64,000 nucleotides of DNA, taken from Bacillus thuringiensis (GTDB lineage Bacteria > Bacillota > Bacilli > Bacillales > Bacillaceae_G). Where the stretch lies: positions 5,228,527 to 5,292,526 of the forward strand of contig NZ_CP012099.1 in assembly GCF_001182785.1 (NCBI RefSeq). Direction: 5' to 3'. Positions 46,975 to 56,335 of this stretch are shown in pieces. The position numbers and the translations under genes are program-made. Below the pieces are notes generated by a model. That model saw only the letters and a list, made by a program, of their open reading frames with translations, was not told the DNA's origin and searched no databases. How positions within the stretch are numbered: the stretch's first letter is position 1; each line of letters starts with the position of its first letter.

Positions 46975-48944
46975 GATTGTGTGCCTCCCTGTAAATAGTC
47001 ATCAATAACAAATCGAAGCTTCTCCTCAGCTTCATCTACTGTAACATTTTTCATTTGTGTGGCTGCATTTGTCAAATGCCCGCCACCACCTAAGTTTTCC
47101 ATAATTAGCTGCACATTCACTTCACCTAAAGACCTGCTGCTAATTCCAATGAGATTCTCGCCACGTTTCGCAACAACAAATGATGCAATAATTCCTGTCA
47201 TTGTTAGTAACGTGTCAGCTGATTGCGCAATAAGCACTTGATCGTAGTAATCATCACTATCAACTTTAGCAATCGCAATTCCATTTTTATAAATGTACGC
47301 ATTTTTTATAGCTTTTGCAACCCGTAAATACTGATCCATATCTTCCTTTAAAAGTTCTTGTACAAGTACAGTATCTGCACCATGTGAACGTAAATAAGAA
47401 GCAGCATCAAACGTACGAGCCCCCGTCCGGAATGTGAAACTTTTCGTGTCGACAATAATACCCGCTAACAATGCCGTTGCTTCTAACATTGTCATCTTTA
47501 AATTTTTCGGTTGATACTCAAGCAATTCTGTAACCAATTCTGCCGTTGAAGAAGCATATGGTTCCATGTAAACTAGCAATGGATCTTCAATAAAATCTTC
47601 TCCACGGCGATGATGATCAATAACTACTACATTTTCAATTTTATGTAACAGTTTTTGCTGCATCACCATAGAAGGTTTATGCGTATCGACAACAACAAGC
47701 AACGACTCATCATTTGCAAACTCCATCGCTTGCTCTGGAGTAATAAAATGAGACCATAACTCCTCATTTTGTTTCACTTTGTCCATCAAGCGCTTAATTC
47801 CTTTATCGGAATCATTTTCATCTAACACAATATATCCTTTACGCTCATTTAGCTGAGCCACTTTTAAAATACCAATCGCAGCACCAATTGCGTCCATATC
47901 AGGAGCCCTATGCCCCATAATAATGACATTACTACTTTCTAATACTAAATCCTTTAACGCATGCGAAATGACCCTAGCACGTACACGGGTACGTTTTTCA
48001 ACCGGATTTGTCTTACCTCCATAGAACTTAACTTTACCTGTCGCTTGTTTAATAGCTACTTGGTCTCCCCCACGCCCAAGCGCAAGGTCTAAACCAGATT
48101 GAGCCATTGCCCCAAGCTCTGATAAAGGTAAATCACCTGATCCGACACCTACACTTAATGTAAGTGGTATATTCCTTTTAGATGTTTCCTCACGCACCTG
48201 ATCTAAAATACTAAATTTCCCTTTCTCCATCTGCGTCAGAATACTTTCATTTAACACAACGAAGAATCTTTCTGAAGATGCACGTTTTAAATACGCACCA
48301 TACTTAAGTGCCCATTCATTTAGTCGCGATGTCACAAGACTTGTTATATTCGTACGTAATTGATCATCTAATCCTTGTGTAACTTCATCATAATTATCCA
48401 AATAAATGACAGCTAAAACAGTTCGTTGATCCTCGTACATCTTTTCGATTTCTGTTTGTTCCGTTACATCAAAGAAATAAATTAACTTTTCTTCTTTCCT
48501 TACAAAAACGCGAAACTTTCGATTATTTAAAGAGACTATATCATCAGAAGTTTCTCCTTTAATGAAAAGAAGTAATGTTTCTGATACATCGTAAAGGTGC
48601 CATCCAGCTAATGCATGCTGTCCCAGACATGAAGATAAATAAGGATTTGCCCAATCAATCCCATAATCCTTATTGTATAACAAAATACCAATCGGCATTT
48701 GGTTAAATGCTTCGTTACTTACTTTCTTTACCCTCGTAATCATATCTGTCGTATGCTTTTCGAAATTCCTTTGAAAATTAAGTTCAAATCGTATAACGAT
48801 AAAGAATACGATACAAAAAATGACAAAAGCAGCTATCCCCATAATTAAATGAAAATAACAGAGAATTGAAATGAGAACAAATACAAAAAATGCCAATACA
48901 TAAACAGGATATAAAAACCACTGTTTCTTATCAAATTCAGGCAT
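46971..48944 (-). CDS. gdpP: GdpP (YybT) cyclic-di-AMP phosphodiesterase
   Basis: 657 residues. Two membrane helices lie in the first 55 residues, then a PAS-like domain ([23 protein letters not shown]), a degenerate GGDEF domain (about 170-300; no GGDEF motif remains), and a DHH domain ([25 protein letters not shown]) with a DHHA1 end ([13 protein letters not shown]). It breaks down c-di-AMP, which affects wall stress, potassium balance and beta-lactam tolerance. It is followed by rplI with a 4-base overlap. Confidence 0.96.
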   Translation of the reverse strand: MPEFDKKQWFLYPVYVLAFFVFVLISILCYFHLIMGIAAFVIFCIVFFIVIRFELNFQRNFEKHTTDMITRVKKVSNEAFNQMPIGILLYNKDYGIDWANPYLSSCLGQHALAGWHLYDVSETLLLFIKGETSDDIVSLNNRKFRVFVRKEEKLIYFFDVTEQTEIEKMYEDQRTVLAVIYLDNYDEVTQGLDDQLRTNITSLVTSRLNEWALKYGAYLKRASSERFFVVLNESILTQMEKGKFSILDQVREETSKRNIPLTLSVGVGSGDLPLSELGAMAQSGLDLALGRGGDQVAIKQATGKVKFYGGKTNPVEKRTRVRARVISHALKDLVLESSNVIIMGHRAPDMDAIGAAIGILKVAQLNERKGYIVLDENDSDKGIKRLMDKVKQNEELWSHFITPEQAMEFANDESLLVVVDTHKPSMVMQQKLLHKIENVVVIDHHRRGEDFIEDPLLVYMEPYASSTAELVTELLEYQPKNLKMTMLEATALLAGIIVDTKSFTFRTGARTFDAASYLRSHGADTVLVQELLKEDMDQYLRVAKAIKNAYIYKNGIAIAKVDSDDYYDQVLIAQSADTLLTMTGIIASFVVAKRGENLIGISSRSLGEVNVQLIMENLGGGGHLTNAATQMKNVTVDEAEEKLRFVIDDYLQGGTQS

Positions 48945-49022
48945 GTATACAACTCCTATAAAGTAAAACTAACTCACCTTCCAGTTAGTTAAACAGATTA
49001 AAATAGTATAAGGAATATTACC

Positions 49023-49958
49023 CTATTCCCCTATTTTAGAACGCAATGAAATCCCTAAGTCAATTATACCTAAGATTGTCACAAGAGGAAACAGCATCGG
49101 AATAAACATGCATACAATAAAACTAATAATAGGAACCCCTTTAGTAAAACCTTTTCTATACGCTAAAAAGGAGATGAATGTCAGACCTTGCAGTACAAGC
49201 AATAGTGCAAATATGACATATAGGTTAGAAAATACCATATGTAAATATGATGTTGGTTCTACTTTTATAAAAGTTGCTAACAAAATAAATATAACGTAAT
49301 ACCAAACAATACTCTTTGGTAATTGTATATCTTTAAATTTAGGCCAAGGTATAATGTCATGTTTTAACTTTTTCAAAACACTACCTGATATTATCACTGT
49401 AATCCAAGAAAAACATACTGAAACTAGAACAAGTATACTTGGAAATAACGATTGTAATATATCGTTCATTTGTGTAAGTAACTCTTTTTGTTCCTTACTA
49501 ATCGGCATACCTATAGCACTTACTATCTTTTCACTTTGCACCATACTTTCACTAAACACACTTTGCATTTGCTTCATTATATCTATGTTGAAAAACTTTA
49601 TACTCGCAACATAAATAAGTACAAAACCAATTAAGTATGCAAGCGTCCCCGCTATTAAGATTTCCACTGGTTTTTTTCTTGTTTTATACATATATCCTAA
49701 AACAATCCCTATCAATCCAAACATAATGGTCTTCACTAAATTCATGGGTTGACTCACAATAATAGTAACAAAAAGTGCCGCTACAAAAACCACAAGCACA
49801 TTAGATAGTTTATGTCTTATCGTTAATAGTATAAATGGTAACGGCAACGCAAAAGTTACAACAGTACCCAAAATCGGAACATACATAGATATAAGCAATA
49901 AAATTGCATATATAGCTAATAACGCTGCGCCTTCTGTAATAAACTTTGTTTGTTTCAC
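49023..49958 (-). CDS. yybS: YybS family membrane protein (DUF2232)
   Basis: 311 residues with about eight membrane helices. The start EGAALLAIYAILLLISMYVPILGTVVTFALPLPFILL matches DUF2232, related to S components of ECF importers. There is no biochemical function assigned. It lies between rpsR and gdpP, the same position as B. subtilis yybS, and may be part of the gdpP operon. Confidence 0.9.
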   Translation of the reverse strand: MKQTKFITEGAALLAIYAILLLISMYVPILGTVVTFALPLPFILLTIRHKLSNVLVVFVAALFVTIIVSQPMNLVKTIMFGLIGIVLGYMYKTRKKPVEILIAGTLAYLIGFVLIYVASIKFFNIDIMKQMQSVFSESMVQSEKIVSAIGMPISKEQKELLTQMNDILQSLFPSILVLVSVCFSWITVIISGSVLKKLKHDIIPWPKFKDIQLPKSIVWYYVIFILLATFIKVEPTSYLHMVFSNLYVIFALLLVLQGLTFISFLAYRKGFTKGVPIISFIVCMFIPMLFPLVTILGIIDLGISLRSKIGE

Positions 49959-49996
49959 ATTTTAACCTCTCTTTCAAAAAAGAAAAGCATAGCAAA

Positions 49997-50027
49997 ATGC
50001 ACAGTAGAGTCCGACTCTACTGTGCAT
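49997..50027 (-). terminator. Terminator of the rpsF-ssb-rpsR operon
   Basis: ATGCACAGTAGAGT pairs perfectly with ACTCTACTGTGCAT around loop CCG, 11 bases after the rpsR stop, followed by moderately T-rich sequence. Confidence 0.82.
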
Positions 50028-50038
50028 TTCATACGCTA

Positions 50039-50272
50039 TTATTCACCAACATATGGTAAAAGTGCCATTTGACGAGCACGTTTAATTGCAACTGTAAGTT
50101 TGCGTTGGTATTTTGCGCTTGTCCCTGTTACACGACGAGGTAAAATTTTACCACGCTCAGAAACGAAACGTTTTAATAAATCAACATCTTTATAGTCAAT
50201 GCGAGTGATGCCGTTAGCTGTGAAGAAACACACCTTACGACGTTTCGCACGTCCACCTTTGCGTCCTGCCAT
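50039..50272 (-). CDS. rpsR: 30S ribosomal protein S18
   Basis: 77 residues. [41 protein letters not shown] is the S18 core; the end is [11 protein letters not shown]. It binds S6 in the platform of the 30S subunit. It is the third gene of the rpsF-ssb-rpsR operon, which the S6:S18 complex may regulate through the rpsF leader. Confidence 0.98.
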
Positions 50273-50317
50273 GTCTATTTCCCTCCATTCTTTGTTAAAA
50301 CTAACAAATTTACTGTA

Positions 50318-50836
50318 TTAGAACGGTAAATCGTCGTCGGAAATGTCGATCGGTTGACCTACATTTGAAAATGGATCGTCATTCTTCGTAAATCCAGAGT
50401 TACCTTGGTTACCTTGGTTACCTGAATTACTAGATTGACCAAATGGGTTAGAGCTTTGGTTACCGAAACCAGCTCCTGATGGTTGCTGATTGAATGAACC
50501 ACGTTGCTCCCCACCGCCATTACGCGGCTCTAAAAATTGTACGCTTTCCGCAAGAACTTCTGTTACATATACACGTTTACCGTCTTGTCCATCGTAATTA
50601 CGAGTTTGAAGACGTCCATCTACGCCTGCTAAGCTTCCTTTTTTCAAATAATTTGCTACGTTTTCTGCTTGTTTACGCCATATTACACAATTAATAAAGT
50701 CAGCTTCACGCTCACCTTGTTGATTCGCAAATGCGCGATTCACAGCTAACGTAAAAGTAGCTACTGCAACACCATTGGGCGTGTAACGTAAGTCAGGGTC
50801 CTTAGTTAAACGACCAACGAGGATAACACGATTCAT
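50318..50836 (-). CDS. ssb: Single-stranded DNA-binding protein SsbA
   Basis: 172 residues, the same as B. subtilis SsbA. The OB fold is residues 1-105 ([57 protein letters not shown]). A Gly/Asn/Gln-rich linker follows, and the acidic tip DISDDDLPF recruits replication and repair partners. The ATG at 50836 has GGGAGAG upstream. It sits between rpsF and rpsR. Confidence 0.97.
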   Translation of the reverse strand: MNRVILVGRLTKDPDLRYTPNGVAVATFTLAVNRAFANQQGEREADFINCVIWRKQAENVANYLKKGSLAGVDGRLQTRNYDGQDGKRVYVTEVLAESVQFLEPRNGGGEQRGSFNQQPSGAGFGNQSSNPFGQSSNSGNQGNQGNSGFTKNDDPFSNVGQPIDISDDDLPF

Positions 50837-50865
50837 CAATCGAACCACTCTCCCTTATATATCAA

Positions 50866-51156
50866 TTATTTTTCTTCTTCTTTAACAACGATATGACGAA
50901 GGATGTCTTCGTTGATCTTAGCTAAACGGTCGAATTCGTTAATCGCTTCTGCGTTAGAGTTCACGTTTAAGATCATGTAGAAACCTTCACGTAAGTCGTT
51001 GATTTCGTAAGCTAAACGACGCTTACCCCACTCTTTCGTGTTAATGATTTCTGCACCATTGTTTGTTAAAACACCTGCAAAACGTTCAACTAAAGCTTTT
51101 TGAGCTTCTTCTTCAACGCCAGGACGAATGATGTACATAATTTCGTACTTTCTCAT
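50866..51156 (-). CDS. rpsF: 30S ribosomal protein S6
   Basis: 96 residues. [22 protein letters not shown] and [23 protein letters not shown] are S6 signatures. The ATG at 51156 has AAAGGAGGTG upstream; the longer frame to 51207 lies in the leader. It forms a heterodimer with S18. The leader contains a hairpin with a CCG in an internal loop, as expected for S6:S18 autoregulation. Confidence 0.98.
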   Translation of the reverse strand: MRKYEIMYIIRPGVEEEAQKALVERFAGVLTNNGAEIINTKEWGKRRLAYEINDLREGFYMILNVNSNAEAINEFDRLAKINEDILRHIVVKEEEK

Positions 51157-51159
51157 TAC

Positions 51160-51210
51160 ACTTTCACCTCCTTTTGGTCTAAACGGCCCATAATGGGCAA
51201 GGAGCAATTA
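51160..51210 (-). promoter_or_regulatory. Candidate S6:S18 autoregulatory leader of rpsF
   Basis: On the minus strand CTCCTT (51199-51204) can pair with AAGGAG of the ribosome binding site (51168-51173), and GCCC (51195-51198) with GGGC (51186-51189). A one-sided internal loop starts with CCG (51184-51186). This matches the known S6:S18 binding motif, in which CCG is the recognised element. Confidence 0.6.
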
Positions 51211-51278
51211 ATTTATAGTAATTACTCACGAGTTTAGATTATATCATAGTAAGTTATATGAATCAACTCACCAATACA

Positions 51279-51314
51279 TAAAAAACTTGGCAAACATATA
51301 ATATATTCGCCAAG
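51279..51314 (-). terminator. Terminator of ychF
   Basis: CTTGGC pairs with GCCAAG around a 17-base AT-rich loop; the minus strand continues with TTTTTT. It lies between ychF and the rpsF operon. Confidence 0.7.
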
Positions 51315-51347
51315 CTCATATCTTTATTTTTCCTAGGAAATATTAAA

Positions 51348-52448
51348 TTAAACGTTAAAACGGAAGTGCATAACATCTCCGTCTTTTACGATATACTCTT
51401 TTCCTTCTAAACGTACTTTTCCAGCTTCTTTTGCAGCTGTCATAGAACCGTTTGTCATTAAGTCATCGTAAGAAACTGTTTCTGCACGAATAAATCCACG
51501 CTCAAAGTCTGTATGGATAACGCCAGCACATTGTGGTGCCTTCATACCTTGTTTAAATGTCCAAGCACGTACTTCTTGAACGCCAGCTGTAAAGTAAGTA
51601 GCAAGTCCTAATAGGTCATATGCTGCACGAATTAATTGATCTAAACCAGACTCTTCAATACCTAATTCTTCAAGGAATACTTTTTTCTCTTCCTCGTCTA
51701 ATTCAGCAATTTCTGATTCGATTTTTGCACATACAACGATTACTTGAGAATTTTCATTTTCTGCAAATTCTTTTACCATTTGTACGTATTTATTTTCTGA
51801 AGGATCGATAACATCGTCTTCACTTACGTTCGCTACGTATAACATTTCTTTTGTTGTAAGTAAATGAAGGCCTTTAACAATCTTCATTTGCTCTTCTGTA
51901 AATTCAACAGTACGAGCTGGTTTCCCCTCTTCAAAAGCTTCTTTTAAACGAACTAAAATTTCATGCTCATATACAGCTTCTTTATCTTTTTGTCTTGCTA
52001 ATTTCGCAACACGCTCGATACGCTTATCAACAGACTCTAAGTCCGCTAAAATTAGCTCTAAGTTGATTGTTTCGATATCATCAATTGGATCTACTTTCCC
52101 TGAAACGTGCGTAATATTTTCGTCTTCAAAACAACGAACAACTTGACAAATTGCATCTACTTGACGAATGTGAGATAAGAATTTATTTCCTAAACCTTCA
52201 CCTTTACTAGCACCTTTTACGATACCTGCAATATCAGTAAACTCGAATACAGTCGGAACAGTCTTTTTCGGTTCTACTAATTCCGTTAATTTATTTAAAC
52301 GCTCATCTGGTACTTCTACAATTCCTACGTTTGGATCAATTGTACAGAATGGATAGTTCGCAGATTCTGCTCCTGCTTGTGTAATTGCATTAAATAAAGT
52401 GGACTTCCCTACGTTAGGTAATCCAACAATCCCAGCCGTTAATCCCAT
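51348..52448 (-). CDS. ychF: Ribosome-binding ATPase YchF (YyaF)
   Basis: 366 residues. GIVGLPNVGKSTLFNAIT (P-loop), DIAGIVKGASKGEGLGNKFLSHI (G3) and a coiled region about 130-200 are typical of the Obg-like YchF group, which binds ATP rather than GTP. A TGS domain ends the protein (EYIVKDGDVMHFRFNV). It associates with ribosomes and stress responses. The ATG at 52448 has GGAGTG upstream. Confidence 0.97.
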   Translation of the reverse strand: MGLTAGIVGLPNVGKSTLFNAITQAGAESANYPFCTIDPNVGIVEVPDERLNKLTELVEPKKTVPTVFEFTDIAGIVKGASKGEGLGNKFLSHIRQVDAICQVVRCFEDENITHVSGKVDPIDDIETINLELILADLESVDKRIERVAKLARQKDKEAVYEHEILVRLKEAFEEGKPARTVEFTEEQMKIVKGLHLLTTKEMLYVANVSEDDVIDPSENKYVQMVKEFAENENSQVIVVCAKIESEIAELDEEEKKVFLEELGIEESGLDQLIRAAYDLLGLATYFTAGVQEVRAWTFKQGMKAPQCAGVIHTDFERGFIRAETVSYDDLMTNGSMTAAKEAGKVRLEGKEYIVKDGDVMHFRFNV

Positions 52449-52563
52449 ATTTTTCACTCCTATGTCTCAATCTTTCATCATTATAGATAGTAACGAAAAA
52501 AATGACAAGTTTCCGCCAAACGAAAAAAAGTAACAGTTACCTACTGTAACTGTTACTCTCCCT

Positions 52564-52761
52564 CTATTCTTCGTGCTTCACAAGTATTTTTTTCACCTTA
52601 CGATCAAACTCTCTTCGAGTAATCATTACTGAATGGTCACATCCCTCGCACTTAATGCGGATATCCATTCCCATACGAATAATTTTCCAACGATTCTCGC
52701 CACATGGATGTGCTTTCTTCATTTCCACAACATCGTACAAGTTATATTCCTTTTGCTCCAC
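52564..52761 (-). CDS. DUF951 family protein
   Basis: 65 residues, starting at GTG with GAGGAG 8 bases upstream. YNLYDVVEMKKAHPCGENRWKIIRMGMDIRIKCEGCDHSVMITRREFDRKVKK is the DUF951 core with Cys residues in HPCG and CEGC, a possible zinc site. The fold is a small beta barrel. The function is unknown. It lies 20 bases after mscS and upstream of ychF, the conserved Bacillus order (yyzM in B. subtilis). Confidence 0.88.
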   Translation of the reverse strand: MEQKEYNLYDVVEMKKAHPCGENRWKIIRMGMDIRIKCEGCDHSVMITRREFDRKVKKILVKHEE

Positions 52762-52781
52762 TCTTCAAACTCCTCTCCATA

Positions 52782-53663
52782 CTAAATTGCTTTTCCACTA
52801 ACCAATTCTTCACGATTATATAAAACCATACGTGGATATGGAATTTCAATTCCATGTAAATCAAGACGATTTTTAATCTCTTTACGAAGTGCCCTTGCAA
52901 TAACTGCATGTTGCATCGGCTCTACTTCAGCAATAACGCGTAATATAACTTCTGATGCAGCTAATGTTTGCACACCTAATAATTGAGGTGTTGTTACCAT
53001 TTTTTCGTACTTTGAAGGTAACTCTACTAATAAATCTTCAATAACCTGCTCTGCTTTCGCAATATCAGCCTCATATGAAATAGATACATCAACAAAAGCT
53101 ACACTATTACTAACTGAGTAGTTAGTAACTTGAATAATACTTCCGTTTGGTAAAGTATGAATTTCACCTGTCCAACTCTTTACTTTCGTTGTGCGGAGTC
53201 CAATTTCTAAAACGACTCCTTCAAATTGACCGATTTTAACATAATCGCCAACTGAAAACTGATCTTCTAGCAAAATAAATAAACCTGTAATAACGTCTTT
53301 CACTAAACTTTGAGCACCAAATCCGACTGCTAAACCAATTACCCCGGCCCCCGCTAATAAACCTGATGCATTAATATCAAACACACCTAAAATCGCAATT
53401 AGCATAATGAACATAACAACGTACGCTACAATATTTTCAAGTAATTTCGCTACTGTAACTGTACGACGTTCTGAAATTTGAATTGGAGAACGACTCCCCA
53501 TACGAAACGCATTTCGTACAACCGCTCTTGCAATTCGCACAACAACTGCACCAATTATTAAAATAATACATATTTTTAATGTCGCAACTCCAATATGAGC
53601 CCAACGATCAGCATCTAATAAATACTGTTTCGTAGAATTAAACCACTTCGTTAATAAATCCAT
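52782..53663 (-). CDS. Small-conductance mechanosensitive channel (MscS family)
   Basis: 293 residues. Three membrane helices lie at about 25-45, 75-95 and 105-125. The pore helix and beta domain contain AGAGVIGLAVGFGAQSLVKDVITGLFILLEDQFSVGDYVKIGQFEG, the MscS signature. The cytoplasmic vestibule follows and ends EIPYPRMVLYN. It releases solutes when membrane tension rises on osmotic downshift. It resembles B. subtilis YkuT more than MscL-type channels. It is probably co-transcribed with DUF951. Confidence 0.92.
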   Translation of the reverse strand: MDLLTKWFNSTKQYLLDADRWAHIGVATLKICIILIIGAVVVRIARAVVRNAFRMGSRSPIQISERRTVTVAKLLENIVAYVVMFIMLIAILGVFDINASGLLAGAGVIGLAVGFGAQSLVKDVITGLFILLEDQFSVGDYVKIGQFEGVVLEIGLRTTKVKSWTGEIHTLPNGSIIQVTNYSVSNSVAFVDVSISYEADIAKAEQVIEDLLVELPSKYEKMVTTPQLLGVQTLAASEVILRVIAEVEPMQHAVIARALRKEIKNRLDLHGIEIPYPRMVLYNREELVSGKAI

Positions 53664-53760
53664 GTACCTCTACCTCTCTAGCTAAAATTTCTTTTTAGTT
53701 ATCCTTATTATTGTATCAGAAGTCCTCTAATTGCTGAAAAAATTTTATGATTTTAATCCT

Positions 53761-53810
53761 ATTTTATACCCGCCATTCAGGTATAAAATGGAACGAATAT
53801 ATATATACTA
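53761..53810 (+). promoter_or_regulatory. Probable sigma-G/F-type promoter and inverted repeat upstream of yyaC
   Basis: GTATA (53781-53785), an 18-base spacer and TATACTA (53804-53810) fit the sigma-G pattern gHATR-N18-CATnMTA with one mismatch. The -35 lies in a perfect 10-bp inverted repeat: ATTTTATACC (53761-53770) with GGTATAAAAT (53780-53789). The start codon is about 110 bases downstream. Confidence 0.5.
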
Positions 53811-53922
53811 GTACTATTATTTCCGTTTTCATTCACATTTTGCAAAAATTACGCACTTATAGCTTTCCATTTTTCTCACCATATAACATATATTGAAAAT
53901 TTATTAAAAGGATGGGTGCTTC

Positions 53923-54519
53923 ATGAATATTGGAAGTTTTCGCTTACCATTTTTTGAGAAAGAAACTCAAAACGTTATGCACCAAGATCTAGAAGCCTCT
54001 GAGATAATCAGTAATTTCTTACTTACCCATATTCCTATTAAAACTAATATACCACTCATTCTCGTTTGTATCGGAACAGATCGTTCTACAGGTGACGCAC
54101 TTGGCCCGTTAGTTGGTACAAAACTTGAACAAATAGACATCAAAAACCTCCAAGTATTCGGTACACTCGATGAGCCCGTACATGCGCTAAATCTAGAAGA
54201 AAAAATTCAGAATATACAGAAAGAATATCCTACTGCATTTATAATTGCTGTTGATGCATGTTTAGGAAAGTCCCAAAATATCGGGTCAATTACTACTGGA
54301 AAGGGACCTAGTAAACCTGGAGCTGCTATGAATAAGAAATTACCTGCAGTTGGTGATTTGCATATACACGGTATCGTCAATCTAAATGGGTTTATGGAGT
54401 TTTTCGTTCTTCAAAATACAAGATTAAGTTTAGTCATGAAAATGGCTGATGTAATCGCACAAAGTATAAAAGAGACAGATCAAAAATTATCCGCATTAAA
54501 AAAAGCAAACCATCTATAA
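53923..54519 (+). CDS. yyaC: Sporulation protein YyaC (DUF1256, GPR-related)
   Basis: 198 residues. PLILVCIGTDRSTGDALGPLVGTKL and AFIIAVDACLGKSQNIGSI match the YyaC family, related in fold to germination protease GPR and hydrogenase maturation proteases. The Asp residues in these motifs would bind metal or act in catalysis. B. subtilis yyaC is expressed in the forespore, and a sigma-G-like promoter is seen here. It is the only plus-strand gene in the last 30 kb. GGATGGGTG precedes the ATG. Confidence 0.93.
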   Translation: MNIGSFRLPFFEKETQNVMHQDLEASEIISNFLLTHIPIKTNIPLILVCIGTDRSTGDALGPLVGTKLEQIDIKNLQVFGTLDEPVHALNLEEKIQNIQKEYPTAFIIAVDACLGKSQNIGSITTGKGPSKPGAAMNKKLPAVGDLHIHGIVNLNGFMEFFVLQNTRLSLVMKMADVIAQSIKETDQKLSALKKANHL

Positions 54520-54541
54520 ATAATAAGATGGTTTGCTCTTT
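54502..54541. terminator. Bidirectional terminator
   Basis: AGCAAACCATCT (54504-54515) pairs perfectly with AGATGGTTTGCT (54526-54537) between the convergent yyaC and spo0J genes; the yyaC stop codon lies in the loop. Confidence 0.88.
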
Positions 54542-55397
54542 AATTTTTCTGTGATAATAGTTCTAAAATACGATTTAAATCTTCTTTATTAAAAAATTCA
54601 ATTTCGATTTTACCTTTTTCTTTTTTCGTCTCTTTAATTTTCACATCTGTGCCAAACTTTTCTCTTAAGAACGTTTCACGTTCTACGAAAAATATATTTC
54701 GCTCTTTTTTCACTTTTTTTGTTTCACGTGAAACGTGTTGATTAATCTCTTGGACGATTTTCTCTAATTGACGAACATTTAATCCTTCTTTTTCAATGCG
54801 TTTCAATAAGGACTTCAATTGCTCTTCATCTTTTATCGTAAGTAAAGTTCTCCCATGAGCCATTGAAAGTTGACCATTTGCAATCATATCTTGGACGAAC
54901 GAAGGGAGGCTTAATAACCGAGTATAATTTGCAATGTAAGGTCTGCTTTTGCCAAGACGTTTTGCTAATTGTTCTTGCGTTACATTTAGCTCATTCATTA
55001 ACATCTGGTATGCCATTGCCTCTTCCATAGGATTTAAATCTTCTCGTTGTAAGTTTTCTAACAAAGCAAATTCCATCATTTGCTGTTCAGTTAATTGTCT
55101 TACAACCGCAGGTACTTTTTCTAAACCAGCTTCTTTTGCAGCACGAAATCGTCTTTCACCTGCAACGATTTCATATCCTTTAATACTCTTCCTAGCAATT
55201 AATGGTTGTAGAATACCGTGTTCCTTAATCGAAATTGCTAATTCCTGAATAGCCTCTTTATTAAAGTGTTTACGCGGTTGATATGGATTTGGCCTTAATT
55301 CAGTTACAAGAATCTCCTGGATTGTTTCCTCTTCTTTCACATCTAAATCAGGAAAAAACACATTAATTCCTCTTCCTAATCCTTTAGCCACCTGCAA
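54540..55397 (-). CDS. spo0J: Chromosome-partitioning protein Spo0J (ParB)
   Basis: 285 residues. VTELRPNPYQPRKHFNKEAIQELA and [19 protein letters not shown] form the ParB CTPase domain (the GERRFRA motif binds CTP). The helix-turn-helix is VTQEQLAKRLGKSRPYIANYTRLLSLP. A C-terminal dimerisation domain ends the protein. It spreads from parS and loads SMC. It overlaps soj by 14 bases. The start TTG at 55397 has GAGG 6 bases upstream; GTG at 55391 is the alternative. A parS site lies inside this gene. Confidence 0.97.
   Translation of the reverse strand: MQVAKGLGRGINVFFPDLDVKEEETIQEILVTELRPNPYQPRKHFNKEAIQELAISIKEHGILQPLIARKSIKGYEIVAGERRFRAAKEAGLEKVPAVVRQLTEQQMMEFALLENLQREDLNPMEEAMAYQMLMNELNVTQEQLAKRLGKSRPYIANYTRLLSLPSFVQDMIANGQLSMAHGRTLLTIKDEEQLKSLLKRIEKEGLNVRQLEKIVQEINQHVSRETKKVKKERNIFFVERETFLREKFGTDVKIKETKKEKGKIEIEFFNKEDLNRILELLSQKN
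54720..54735. promoter_or_regulatory. parS site within spo0J
   Basis: TGTTTCACGTGAAACG matches the parS consensus TGTTNCACGTGAAACA at 15 of 16 positions. B. subtilis also has a parS inside spo0J. Confidence 0.92.
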
Positions 55398-56145
55398 TCA
55401 CTTCCTCTGCTAAATCTATATATACTTCTGCTCCTCTTGATTTAGCGTCATACTGCATAATAGGTTTCCCATGACTTGGAGCCTCGCTCAAGCGTACATT
55501 ACGCGGAATAATCGAGCGATATACTTTATCCCTAAAATACTTTTTCACTTCATCTATAACTTGGATCCCTAAATTTGTACGGGCATCCAACATCGTTAAC
55601 AATACGCCTTGAATTGCTAAATTTTTATTTAAATGTTTTTGTACAAGTCGAACTGTATTTAATAGCTGACTTAAGCCTTCTAGTGCGTAATATTCACACT
55701 GTACCGGAATAATAACCGAATCTGCTGCTGTTAATGCATTAATCGTTAATAACCCTAAAGACGGGGGACAGTCGATAATAATATAATCATATTCATCACG
55801 AACTGGCTGTAATGCTCTTTGCAAACGTACTTCCCGGGAAATAGTCGGTACCAATTCAATTTCAGCACCAGCCAATTGAATTGTAGCGGGTAGAACATCT
55901 AAGTTTTCAGTTGCGGTTTTCTGTATAACCCCTTGAACATCTGCATCTTCCACAAGAACATTGTAAATACATTGATCTAATTCAGATTTTTCAATCCCCA
56001 CACCAGTCGTTGCATTTCCTTGAGCATCAATATCTACAAGAAGGACTTTTTTACCTACTTGTGCCAATCCAGCCCCTAAATTAACAGATGTTGTGGTTTT
56101 TCCAACACCGCCTTTTTGATTAGCAATAGCAATGATTTTTCCCAT
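55384..56145 (-). CDS. soj: Chromosome-partitioning ATPase Soj (ParA)
   Basis: 253 residues. MGKIIAIANQKGGVGKTTTSVNLGAGLA carries the deviant Walker A motif; VLLVDIDAQGNAT and DYIIIDCPPSLGLLTINAL are the next ParA motifs. Soj switches DnaA activity and helps origin segregation together with Spo0J. The ATG at 56145 has AGGTG upstream; the frame is open to 56163. Confidence 0.98.
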   Translation of the reverse strand: MGKIIAIANQKGGVGKTTTSVNLGAGLAQVGKKVLLVDIDAQGNATTGVGIEKSELDQCIYNVLVEDADVQGVIQKTATENLDVLPATIQLAGAEIELVPTISREVRLQRALQPVRDEYDYIIIDCPPSLGLLTINALTAADSVIIPVQCEYYALEGLSQLLNTVRLVQKHLNKNLAIQGVLLTMLDARTNLGIQVIDEVKKYFRDKVYRSIIPRNVRLSEAPSHGKPIMQYDAKSRGAEVYIDLAEEVIAGG

Positions 56146-56294
56146 GATGTCACCTACTTTCAACCTTTCTATCTTATTCTAGTAACAATTACGTTTATTG
56201 TAACATGAAATAAAACTTTTTCTTTTACGTCCTTTATTAAACTTCAAAATTTATTTCTAAACTCCTTCTTCATTTAACAAGAAAATATAGTAAA

Positions 56295-56323
56295 AGAGAC
56301 CTCTCCAATAGGATAAGGTCTCT
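56295..56323 (-). terminator. Hairpin after noc
   Basis: AGAGACCT pairs with AGGTCTCT around a 13-base loop, followed on the minus strand by TTTTACTATATTTTC. It separates noc from soj. Confidence 0.65.
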
Positions 56324-56335
56324 AACACGTCATTA

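Noticed and set aside
54672..54690. Second parS-like sequence (CGTTTCACGTTCTACG) in spo0J
   Set aside because: The right half of the palindrome is lost, so it is unlikely to bind Spo0J.
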